Position numbers and translations under genes: made by a program. This document shows positions 33,776-44,573 of a stretch of 64,000 nucleotides of DNA, piece by piece; position 1 is the stretch's first letter; each line of letters starts with the position of its first letter. The stretch lies in NCBI RefSeq assembly GCF_030272615.1, contig NC_081405.1, positions 314,484,235 to 314,548,234 of the forward strand, given 5' to 3'. Below the pieces are notes generated by a model, which was given only the letters and a program-made list of their open reading frames with translations, was not told where the DNA came from and searched no databases. Source of the stretch: Cryptomeria japonica. Its lineage: Eukaryota > Streptophyta > Pinopsida > Cupressales > Cupressaceae.

Positions 33776-36700
33776 GTTGTACAAAGCATTAGGCTCCCAT
33801 ACATACTGGAAAGACACCAAAAACATTCAAATAAATGTCTTGAAGAAAATATAAAAAAATCAAAATAGTAAAGAAAAATCATGCATCCAAACGGTGAACA
33901 ACCACTCCGGTGGCACCTTGGGTAAGTATGATGGTGAAAACTTGGCAAACAGGCGGCACTCGTAAAGGCTATGGCTCCATTTTCTTTCAGACTTGTGGCG
34001 ATCACATTCACTACATCCACTCATCCATCAGTCAAAACCATGGCTTGTTATTGATCTACAATCAAGGGTAGTACTTCATGCGTCTTGCATCCCACTTTTT
34101 CATAGCAACATCTAATTGGGGGCAATGCCCTTAACCTATTGATGGAAGTGGATTCTGCATTACTTATGATTCATTGGGTTCTTCATTTGGAAAACTGTCT
34201 CACAAAAACCAAAAACATTCAAAATTGTCTCACAAAATACCAAAAACATTCAAAACAAGCACTCACAAAATCCAAAAAACATGTTAAAACATCAAAAATC
34301 AATCAAAAACATGGCAACACCTTGTACATACGCATCCAATTAGATACCAAAAAAACATTGTGACATACTCAAACAATGACCACTTATCACATAAACCAAA
34401 CAATCAACATCGACATGCAAACTGTCTTCACAGGGATGCATCCTTCCTTACCAGAACAAAGACAAGATGACATTTTCTTTGACAAGGACATTCTGTTTGA
34501 GTAGCATCAAATACTTGGTTGGTTTGTAGGTTATTTATTCATTTATATTAGATTCCTACGCTACTTCAGGATATCCACAAGTGATTAGAGTGGATGGGAT
34601 GGTTCCTAAGTATCGTTTTGTTTGTTTATTTTCTACAAATTATTCCAATGAAGTTCTGGGGCATGTACTAATGGTGTCTACGTGGGAAGTTCACTAAGCT
34701 ACATGATCTCATGCAAAATATAGTCATGGATCACTACAACTTGCTGACTACAGTGTATACCTCGACCATATGAGCATGAACCATTATGGAGGGTCCATAT
34801 TCTTTATTCAATTTATTTTATGCTGTTTGTTTGCAGGTACAATGCTCCATCCTTGGTTCCTACTACCTCATCCAAGTTTGATATTACCATGCTGAATGAT
34901 GAAAATAAAAGCACTATGGATTATCATTCCATCTCATCTATTTATATTGCATTATTGTTGCATATCACCCATCCATTTAATCATTCATTATTCATATGCA
35001 TGGTTTTGTATGCAAGTGTGAACAAATTTAATATGAGAAGTTATGTGCCAAATGAATTGGTCTTGGATACAATCACGACAGAGTTCTCTGATACATCATC
35101 AGTGCATCATGCAAAGTCTAAACAACCTTGCATTCATCTATCATAATCACATCATCATTTCATTACATTTAGTTACATTTGCATAAACATAGTCCATTAT
35201 CATGTACTTGCATATAGGTTTTGTTAACCTCATTCTTCCATATTCATTCAAGTGCATTTAAAATCGTTTAGTTGCATTTACATACCTAAAGTTCATTATC
35301 ATTCTATCGTTGCACAATCACAACATATAGATTCATTTATGTTTTCTCATCATTTCATTTACTACCATTATTAGCCATTACTATGCATTCATTTAGTATC
35401 ATTTATCCTTCTCATTTACCATCATTAAAAACTTGTTTACCATACATTTGTTTAGATTCCCATAGTTGCATGCATTTATATATCCATCCATTAGTTAAGT
35501 TCATTCATCTATACATCTAGTATATTCTTATACTCATTCATTTCATTTCATTTAGGATTCATTAAAATGCATTCATTCTCCTTTTTAATTGCATTAAGTT
35601 GCAGTTATTCATTAACCATGAGTTACATTACCATTACATTACCATTTTCACTGAGCTATATGTTATTAACATTTGGCTCATAAACACACAAAATCATTTG
35701 TTTCAAATATTTGGTTTATACATTTTTACATCTACATTAATCTAAAAACCCATCTAGATGCCTTTACATAAATAAATCATTCATTCAACACATTACATCA
35801 TAACCTCATTGCATATCATTATCTCATCATCGCATTGACATAAAGTACAAGATACTATCTTTATCATCATTAGCATCATTTCATCATGCATACATCATCA
35901 TCATGGCATTACATACATAAAGCATTTCACCAACACATCAGGCATATATATAAACCGGCATCCACATGTTAGCATCCCATTCATAAAACATGCATGTAGA
36001 CATCATGTAGGAATAAATCATAAATCTAGACATCATATAAATAAATCATCTCATCAACACATCCATATAGCAAGTACAAGTATCCATCTAAGCATACATC
36101 ATAAGATCAACATCCTGCATAACATACATACATATCATCAAAATGCATATCATCACAAAATATGGGATCTCCTCATATATCATATCATATCGACAAAAAC
36201 ATTATTGTATCAGAGTACAATGAAGTCCAAAATATTGGCTACCAAGAGCCATCCAAGACATAGTCCAAAATGACAATGTAAAAGCATACAAAATGCCCTC
36301 TCAGATACCACTCTAACCGGATACTGCACCACTATCACCACCCACACCATCATCACCACCTGCTTCCCCACTATCCCCTGCACCACCTGATCTATCTCTC
36401 CGTGGAGGACCCATCACACCACCACTGCTCTTCATCCTTTGCGATTGATCTGATCTCGTTCACCGCAATCTGGGAATAGCTAAGTGCTCGCTAACTAGCT
36501 AGCACCACCTGCTCATATAACCCCCGCTAATAATCTATCTCAGCCTTTGCTCGCCGCATCTCCCTAACTGCATCCCTAGTAGGACCCTGTGCTCCTACTC
36601 TTGCTCCCACCCGTACTCACTCCTGCACCTCTGCAAATCTCTCCATGGCCTAATCTCTCTCCCACAACACTACAGTCATCTTTGACTCTCGTGCAAACAA

Positions 36701-36867
36701 CTACACATCTCTAGCAACCACCTCTACCTCCATATCCTCTAGTTGAGTTTGCAAAAATAATATCATATGATCCCACATATCTCCACCCCCTATCACTCCC
36801 TCCCCTATATCCATAGGTGACTCTCCCTCACCTGCATCCTTGCCACCTAATCTCATGCCTCCCTACA
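33776..36867 (+). other. Gypsy1 3' region, part 1 (non-coding)
   Basis: No supported gene. 33880-34480 resembles the region after integrase in Gypsy2 (GGTGAAAACTTGGCAAACAGGC against GGTGAAAACCTGGCAAATAGGC, each split at the G/C run). At 34422-34457 there is one copy resembling the 50-bp repeat unit of Gypsy2 (CAGGGATGCATCCTTCCT). About 34900-36180 is low-complexity, dominated by CAT/TCATT words. Confidence 0.7.
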
Positions 36868-38220
36868 TCAAAGGTCCCTAAGATAACTGTAAAGGCTGCC
36901 CACCTCTCTCTCTCCTTTGTAAACTTCCACCGCCCCACCTCCATCTCCGAATCCACCACCTCCTCCAAAACCCCCACTCCTTCCTCCTCCTCCTCCATCA
37001 CCCCCTCCTCCATCCCTACCACCACCATCTCCTCTCCCTCGTACACCTATGTGACCTCCTCTCCTCCTTCGTCCCTGTCTCCTCTCCTCCTCAAAGGATG
37101 GAATAGGCTTTGTTGGATCTGATATCTGAGGAATCAAATGTGCTATAATATACTGAGTGTACTCATCTAACACCCCAGCATCTACCACCCCCAACCTCAT
37201 ATGCCATGGTCTGTCCTGTAGCATGCAGAACTCTGCTAAAGCCGAATCACAAGGTAACATTGGTTCCCATAGGAACCTCTCTCGGACTACCCTTGCATAC
37301 TCTCCCGATCCACTAGGAAATCCCTGCCGCCACACAAACTATCTCAAAACTCTACTCGAAAGTTGTCTCTCCACATTGTAGGTCATCCTACCAATGAGGT
37401 ATCATGTCATAAACACATACGACAATGGCTTTGCATCATCCTCCTATGGCTCCAACTCAATGTATGGTCTCCAGATCACTGTATCCAAATCGCCTAGTAC
37501 CCGCTGCCACCACTCTAACTTCCCCAGGTGGGGCTGACTCATCATACCTCCATACATGTATACATATGGCTGGTCCATTGCTTGGAATCTTAGACTAACT
37601 GGTTGAGTAATAGGTAAGTTCTCCCACACCCAAATATGAAGCAAAGTGATCCCCACTCCCAATGAGCCCACCCCTCGGTATGCTACCTCATGTAAATCTG
37701 GATATAAGTGCGATAGCACGCATGGTCCCCATGCAAACCTGGTCCCCTCTATCATCATCTGCTTGATCACCTGACCCCAACCAATGACAAGTCCATGTGA
37801 TCGTCGATTTGGACATAACAGTCCCCCAACAATCCCTGATAGTACTGATGGCAATGGCTCATACAGGGCTGCTATATCCTCCTAGGCTATTGACCCATCA
37901 TCAATGAAGACATCCTCATCAAAGAATCTATGCACTGCTGCTGTCCCCCAAGCTTGGTCATACGTCACCAGCTCTCCATGAATGGGAATGTGTAGGATGT
38001 ACCATACATCCTCCAGTGTAATTGTCATCTCCCCCTGTGCCAAGTGAAATGTGCATGTCTCACTATGCCATCGCGTTGCCAATGCTGTGATCAATCCGCA
38101 ATTCGTTTGAATCATGAGCATATACATAACATCATACAAGCCTGTCACTGCAATGAAATCCACCTCGACCTCTATCAATCAATCGCGCAACACCTGTGTG
38201 GTGGGATGCCTCTCGCACAT
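36868..38220 (-). pseudogene. Antisense plant-mobile-domain (MAIN-like) ORF in Gypsy1
   Basis: ATG at 38220 on the minus strand opens MCERHPTTQVLRD; one frame then runs about 450 codons. The plant mobile domain signature TCTFHLAQGEMTITLEDV lies at about residues 55-72, followed by ILHIPIHGELV. The middle has Trp-rich motifs (WVWENLPI, LEWWQRVLGDLDTVIWRPY). The C-terminus is Arg/Gly-rich (RRRRGGHIGVRGRG, then Gly-rich to about 36900), which resembles a nucleic-acid-binding tail. Five stops (two TGA, three TAG). Plant mobile domains occur in host MAIN/MAIL proteins and in several transposons; antisense extra ORFs downstream of integrase are known in Tat elements. It may modulate silencing; function is not shown. 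Confidence 0.82.
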
Positions 38221-39347
38221 CTATAAGATGTGAAGATCCCCCTACACACATGCATCAACCATCATCATCAGTTGTTTTATTTCAAACTTTCTTAAGTTTA
38301 AACCTAGACTATCAACAGATACTTTGATCAAGTATCTTGAGGTCTCAACAGGTAAGCAATCATGGCACACCTAGACTATCAACTGACATTTATCCTAATG
38401 GCCTAAATCTCATCAGGACTGATATGGTTCAAAACAACTCTCAACTCACATCACCATCCATCCATCATTGGCGTCAGGAGATTCTTGTTCACAAACACTG
38501 GGGCATCTATTTTCCTAACAAGAGCGCTATTCTACAAACAATAGTGCTACAATACTGACAAACATGCTACAACAACTACCCAATAGCGCTAAACCAACAA
38601 TAGCACTATATCAAATATACAATAGTGCTATCTAACAACAACGCTCAATCAACTACTCAATAGCGCTAAACACCCAATAGCGCTAAAACAACTATACCAT
38701 AGTGCTACCCTTGACAAAAGTGCTAAAACCACTATGCAATAGCACTATAGCAGCACAATAACGCTAATTTAGTTGACAATAGTGCCAAAACACTGTTTTA
38801 GCGCTATTGTGTTGATTCAACTTGGACAAGCTAAAAAACCTATAAAAAATGCATGAAATTCAAAAATTCAAATTCACATACTACTGGTTCGTAGTCGTCT
38901 GGCCATTGGAATCAATGCACTCACTCTAGCTGATGATCTGCTATGGGAACCAGCATCTTGATTGTTGCTTTCTCTTTCAAAAGGTCACTATCGGAGCTCA
39001 AATTTTACTATGGAGGCGAATACAAATGAGTCTGTTTTCACCCCTATCTCCCCATATATACCCTTCATCGTAATCCTAATTTTCCCCTATTCACCGTCGT
39101 GGTCCTCGTGAACTTCTAGAGCCTCCCATTTCTCCATTTTATCTCTGATTTCTTCTATTTTTCACAAGTATTGCTAAAATCTTCTCTTCTACCACCCTAC
39201 CAATTTTCATTCTTTTTCGAGAGATCGCCCGATTTTTTGAAATTTTTCGGCCCATCTCTCGAGGTGGCATACCACCCATAATTATGGGGAATATTTCTTC
39301 ACACCTATTTTTCTCTCTTTGAAACAACGCGATAAACTGCATCGTCT
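38221..39347 (+). other. Gypsy1 3' region, part 2, with AGCGCT array
   Basis: Non-coding. At 38518-38815 about 15 words of the form CAATAGCGCTA (variants AGTGCTA, AGCACTA) occur about every 15-25 bp. The last is inverted (TTAGCGCTATTG). They are the reverse complement of the TAGCGCTATTG/TAGCACTTTTG words in the leader. The rest, including TCTCGAGGTGGCAT near 39257, resembles the Gypsy2 region before its polypurine tract. Confidence 0.72.
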
Positions 39348-39361
39348 CAAAGAGGGGCAAA
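39348..39361 (+). promoter_or_regulatory. Polypurine tract of Gypsy1
   Basis: CAAAGAGGGGCAAA directly before the 3' LTR start; Gypsy2 has the same word (59751-59765). It primes plus-strand DNA synthesis. Confidence 0.88.
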
Positions 39362-40760
39362 TGTAGTCACATAAATCTGTCCAGTTTAATTAAATGAATA
39401 TTTGCTATTTATTTGATTAAAAACCCACTAGCCATCAGTTAATTAAATTAACATTTAATTAATTCATCTTCAAACATTCTCCTATTAATTAAATAAATTA
39501 TTCAATTTATTTTAATTAATTCATTAAACCAAATTCACAATCAATTAAATGAATAAATTCTATTTATTTCATTTAATCCTCTTTTAAATTCTCCTAAAAA
39601 TGCAACTTGCACCTATTTGTTGAAATAAATGAATTTTATTTTAATAAAAATTCTATTTAACCTCACCCATCAAACCCACTTGCAATCCTAATCCCCTTCT
39701 AAATTCTTCTAACCCCTTCCTAATTAGCCTAATCCATCCCCTAAATATTGTCACATTCCTAAAGCAACTTGGAGTCACTTCTCAAAGGCTTCAAAGTCTT
39801 TGAAAAACATTAAATGCTTTGTGTGTTCAACAATTTAACCTCTAAAGTCTTCCAAACCACTTATGGCTCTTACACGATCATAAATGGTTAAATCCACTTG
39901 CACCCATGGTTAGGGACCTCGACCCCTAACTCAACCCTCATGTGACCCATGTCTCTCAAACATTTCTTGCTTTGACCATGGTTATCCTCACTAACTCTTG
40001 CACAAGAGTTTATCCATTGGATAAAAGTATTATTCTTTGAATAATGAATTTATTCACTCAACCCAACCTTAACCTTAACTCCCAAGTTAACTCTCAGGTC
40101 ATGTCAAGCATCTAATGCTTCTTCCCTCTCCTCTCAACCCCTCTCATGTTGACACTTGTCATCCTGGGATTGGGTTGAAAGTCCTCACATGGATTGAATA
40201 CCATTCAATCCCGACCCTTGTTGAGATTACTCAATCTCAACCATCCATTGCTCCATTTTACCTATAAATAGAGCTCATTTCTTCATAATCCAGATCCTGA
40301 AAACTTGTATGCATTTACATTATAGTGAATTTTAGAGAAAGAGCATTTAGCATAAATAACATATATTGTCATTTTGGACTAAAATAAATCTTAGCTCATT
40401 TCATAGCATATCTAATTAGTTTATTTTACATTTGCATATCATAGCTAAAACATTTCAATCTTGAATCTCCATAAGGCATCCATAGTGCAAAAAGCTGCTA
40501 AGAGCTACACTAATTTGGAACTTAGAGAGGAGAGGAACAATGGAGAAGGAGCTACAAGCATGGTGGAAGGCATTTGGAGATGCCTTGTTGTGTTTTCTTT
40601 CATAGTTAAATACTTCATTATGTTTTTAATGTCTCTCTTGGTATGCCTGCTTAGACTAGTTTTTGGTTGATTAACACTAACTCTTCTTTGTTTCTTGTGT
40701 TTCTTATGTGTTATAACACCACAGGTTTTGGTCTAACATTGTCCATTTTGCAGAGCATCA
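39362..40760 (+). repeat. Gypsy1 3' LTR
   Basis: Starts TGTAGTCACATAAATC, ends AGAGCATCA, 1,399 bp, followed by TAACC. It differs from the 5' LTR at 20 of 534 positions in the last third, and lacks about 60 bp near 39590. The TATA box is at 40263-40271. Confidence 0.94.
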
Positions 40761-40765
40761 TAACC
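40761..40765 (+). other. Target-site duplication of Gypsy1, right copy
   Basis: TAACC, identical to 15632-15636. Confidence 0.92.
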
Positions 40766-41537
40766 TATCTACTTCTAAATCATACTTGAAATGGAGTCTC
40801 CTTTGCATTTATCAAATGCTGATAAAAAACAATTTTACATTAGCCTTTGGGGGGTAAAATGAATTCATTTAGAAGTTTTTTTTTTTAGTCCTTATTATAA
40901 GCTTTCCAAATAGTATAATTTTTAATATATTTAATTTTAGTAATATATTTTTATTTTATTTCTTTTGAATGTAGGTTTTTGATCGAACATGAACTTCTTT
41001 GTTCAATGCATTGGGAAAAATAGTAAACTAATTCGAAAAAAAATTGAAAAATATCTATGCACTAGGTATTGATCTCTTCTTTCTAACCAAAAAATAAAAT
41101 TGATTTTTGATATATATATAACAAGTTATGTGTTCAAATGTACACCTATATCTAAATTATAATTAATCGGACTTCAAAACTTAATAAAATAAAAAATATT
41201 CAACATATCATTATCAAACCAACTGCATGCCCTAGGTATTGATGTTGCAAACCAAAATTCAATATAATTAAGTTTTTATCATTTATAGAAAAAAATTATG
41301 TGTTTTGGGATGCACATCACTCTTAAACAAAGTTGTTTGTTGTAAAAAACTACTTTTGGGGGGAGATGGAAAAACCAATAAAATTTTATTCAAATTTTTT
41401 TTAAATAAATATATTTAGAATCTACAAACAAGATGTTATAAATCACTAGTTTCAATCTTCTTCAAATTATTAATGGTTTAAAATTTATAGGTGGGAACCT
41501 AAGTGTCAAAATGTTCATCTAAGTGTCAAAGTTGGTC
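40766..41537. other. AT-rich interior of the possible DNA transposon
   Basis: Very AT-rich, with a TATATATATA run near 41108 and poly-T/A tracts. No coding frame. It would be the larger arm of the element bounded by the inverted repeats at 15467 and 41538. Confidence 0.5.
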
Positions 41538-41566
41538 AAGTGGGAACTGGTATTGTGAGTTCACCC
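41538..41566 (-). repeat. Right 29-bp inverted repeat of a possible DNA transposon
   Basis: Reverse complement of 15467-15495 at 24 of 29 positions. Starts AAGTGGGAACTGG, ends GAGTTCACCC. A 66-codon plus-strand frame that crosses it (41540-41740) has no recognised content. Confidence 0.6.
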
Positions 41567-41679
41567 TACAACATAAAGCATGCGAATCATTTTAAATCTG
41601 CAAGAAATGGTGGGAATATAGATACCACCAAAACCGTTTTCCTTTATTGTGAATTGAAGATTTCAATGCGTGAGGACTT

Positions 41680-43339
41680 TTATAAATATGTTGCAATGTC
41701 CTTTTTATGTCTGCAGATGATGTCATTTAAGAGGGAATGAACATCCTTTGGTATGTTCTCAGCAATAGCAAGAGTGGGTGCAATGTATGGAGCTACAATG
41801 TCATGCGGTGATGAAGAGGAATCCTGATGAACAAATTCAAACAAAACAAGAGATGGCAGTGTAGAAGTCACAACATTGGTCTTAGGATTAAAACATAAGT
41901 TCAAGTGACCCAACTTTACCTCAACATGCTCTCTTAGAAAAAGAGAGTGATTCTCAAAAGATGGAGAAGGTGGACCAAAATGAGAAAAGGAGTACAAGGA
42001 GGAAGAATGATCAACTGTCCTTGTGGCAATAATGTCTCTAGTCTCGTTGTCTCTGATGTGCACTAAATCTTGTGTGAACTCAACTATCTTCCCTATCCCA
42101 TTGTGAGCAATTTGATAAATATAGAGAAGGTTAGTAGACAAAGATGGTACACAAGTTACATCACTGAAGGTACCGTCATCAATGTCGATAGAGCCCTTCC
42201 CACATACTGTCATAATAGTGTTGTTTCCCACCAAGATGTGTGGTGTAGGAGAAGCCTGAAAAGATGAGAAAATATCCTGAGAGGATGTCATATGGTGTGA
42301 AGCACCTGAATCTAGTAGCTATCAAGAAGAGGGTGGACTAGTGGTTGCACATAATGCATGACCCTTTCAATTAGACTATCCATCTGTCTAGAATGAAGGA
42401 GAAGAAGAAGACCCGTCAGAAGAAGAAGTAGGAATATTACTATTTGCAAGAAGAGCAACCAAATCTAAAATATGTTTTTCATATCCATCAAACTTCTTCT
42501 GATGGCAATATGACTCATCATGCCATGACTTTTTGTGATAAGTAAAAATGGGTCTTTCTCTCCTCGATGATTATCCCTTTGGAGAAGGTGAACAAGAGGT
42601 GTTCTGTAAACTCAAATCCTTTCCTTTCCCTATGGTATTTGGATTTTGTTTCTTTCCTTTGCTAGTCCATGTTCATCCGAGGTGGAGTAGTAATAAGAGT
42701 TGAAGGTTTCAAAGGCTTCAATGTACCCATCTGAATAAACTTCAACTATTCTCGCATAAGTTGAATGGAAAAATCATTAGGAGAAGGAATTATGTACTTG
42801 GTGCCCATAGCATTCTTTGTATCATAGAATGTAGAAACAAAGACAAAATAGTTTGGACCAAGCTTTGCAAGAATAGAAAGGATCAACTAGTAATCTTTCT
42901 TCTCAATACTTGAATTCTTTAGCTAAAGCCTCAAGGACTTAAGATTTGTGAAGAGGTCCTGGATTATGTCAAAATCAAAAGGATTAAGACATATCAACTC
43001 ATTATCCAACTGATAACTCCTGAGTGTGTCCTGCTTACCAAATAGAAGCTCAAGTTGTGCCCAAACTTCTAGCGGTGTATTGCAAGACTCAACATGAAAC
43101 AAGAGATCATCAAAAACACTTATACAAAGAGTGCCAAAATCCTCATCACATCTATTGAACCATTTCCTCTTTTCTGCAACACCTCTTGGTTCGAGTTCAG
43201 TACCCATGATGACTCGATACAACCCCAACTTCTTAAGAGTGATCTCCATGTGACACTTCCACTTGAGAAAATTAGAAGTTGGAAGAAGAGGCATGTTGAT
43301 TTTCTCCATGATACTAGAAAAAGTAAAAAATTGAGACAA
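41680..43339 (-). pseudogene. Copia D gag, protease and start of integrase, internally deleted
   Basis: Minus strand. ATG near 43339 leads to a UBN2-type gag (INMPLLPTSNFLKWKCHMEI, then LEVWAQLELLFGKQDTLRSY). A decayed zinc-knuckle region follows (KKSWHDESYCHQKK). The protease signature is LLDSGASHHMTSS (about 42280-42320), then GKIVEF and a pre-integrase REHVEVKLGHLN. After the pre-integrase domain the Copia order stops; integrase core, reverse transcriptase and RNase H are missing, so a large deletion joins to an unrelated tail. Multiple stops and frameshifts lie at 42300-42922. Confidence 0.82.
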
Positions 43340-44442
43340 GAATCATACAATAATAGAGCCAAAAAATAGAATGTAAAAATACTCTAAGAACAAGAATGGT
43401 GGAGCTTGGATCATAGGAAGGCAAAATAGGACCAAAAAAGGAATTGTTGACTTTAGAAGGAAGAGACAAAAATATGGTAAACAATATGCAAAAATGGACT
43501 TGAAATCTAGATAGAGCTCTGAATCAGCTTTACGACAATATCTCATTTGCGAAAAATGGAGTCTGGATGCACAAGATATGCCCTCGGGAGTGCAGACAAC
43601 AACTTCTAACTTCAACTGGCCAAAAAGCCCATGAAACGAAAAAATCATAATAAAATACCTCCACCTTTGGATCTTTCTCGGAGTCATCTTTTTAACAATA
43701 TCTTGTATTCCCAATTTCAACTCCGTATCATGAAGTTATGAGCAAAATACCAACTGCTTCATTTTAATACTTAAAGAAGGCTAAAAATAGAGACATTTGA
43801 CTAAAATTAACAAAACGCCAAATTTAGCGGATCTTCTAAAAAAGTCTACATGTCGATGACGTCAACACTTCTATAAGGTACCTTTTTTGGCAGAAAATAT
43901 AGTACATACATTCCGTTGACTTTTTTTAACACTTTTTTCAAAAAAATTAATCTCTAATTTATCCATGAATCTAATTTTTGGCTTTCCAAAAAATTTATGC
44001 ATGAATATAATTTTTTATGGGACTTTTTTTCTCACTGATTTTATGATGTGGTACTAATGCATGTGCAAGCGGTACGACCACATGGATTTTTGTGCCTCGA
44101 AAAGCATGCAAATAAAAAATACATAAAAAAATTTCTGACCTCCGATATTGATGATTTGTTAGGCGATTTGAAGGTTTTTGGACACTACGGATGCAATGGT
44201 GAGATCCGTTTGGGCTCAAAATGCCTCAAAATTGTAGGTAGCCTCTAGATTTGGAAACACACAAAATCTTCAAACCCTCACAAATCTAACACTGTGTATC
44301 CGATTTTAGTGAAACAAAAGATGATTCTAACTTTCTCGACCCTTCTAGAACTGATGGTGTGCTCCAAATTAACCCAAGATGAACAATTTTTGGTGTATGC
44401 AAATAATCTCCAAAAAAAGGAACAAGAATCTTCAGATCTGGA
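43340..44442 (-). other. Copia D leader
   Basis: Non-coding stretch of about 1.1 kb between the primer-binding site and gag on the minus strand. I see no coding frame or clear repeat. Confidence 0.55.
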
Positions 44443-44454
44443 GCTCTAATACCA
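44443..44454 (-). promoter_or_regulatory. Primer-binding site of Copia D
   Basis: Minus strand TGGTATTAGAGC, one change from the initiator-tRNA site. It sets the orientation. The 5' LTR should lie at 44455 onward, but only about 120 bp remain before the LINE ORF1; it is probably truncated. Confidence 0.7.
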
Positions 44455-44573
44455 TACATTAGAATTTGTGAAATGTGAATCCCACAAGCATAGCTATCTT
44501 CTGCAAAATGCCTATCATACATAAAAAGAGAATTGAAAAATAAAATAATTGAACACAATAACAATGAAATTGA
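44455..44573. other. Junction of the Copia D LTR remnant and the LINE 5' end
   Basis: AT-rich 119 bp. It holds the outer end of Copia D and probably the 5' UTR of the LINE; the exact junction cannot be placed. Confidence 0.4.

Larger units (their letters stand above)
15637..40760 (+). mobile_element. Gypsy1, complete Tat-type Ty3/Gypsy element (25 kb with an insert)
   Basis: LTRs at 15637-17094 and 39362-40760, TAACC duplications on both sides, a leader of about 2.9 kb, gag, protease, G-patch linker, reverse transcriptase, RNase H plus a second archaeal-type RNase H, integrase, and a 5.6-kb 3' region with an antisense plant-mobile-domain ORF. The dual RNase H and the gag finger are typical of the Tat lineage. 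Pol is split by a 6.5-kb insert at 25979-32446. I count about 38 in-frame stops plus several frameshifts. The LTRs differ at 20 of 534 compared positions, which is little for so much coding decay. Confidence 0.95.

Noticed and set aside
35150-36180. CAT-rich tract as a CRISPR-like or satellite array
   Set aside because: No constant repeat length or spacers; it is low complexity only.
36817-37122. Plus-strand Pro/Ser-rich open frame
   Set aside because: It is the antisense shadow of the Gly/Arg-rich tail of the plant-mobile-domain ORF.
41540-41740. 66-codon plus-strand open frame near the right inverted repeat
   Set aside because: Its first part lies on the inverted repeat and the rest has no recognised content.
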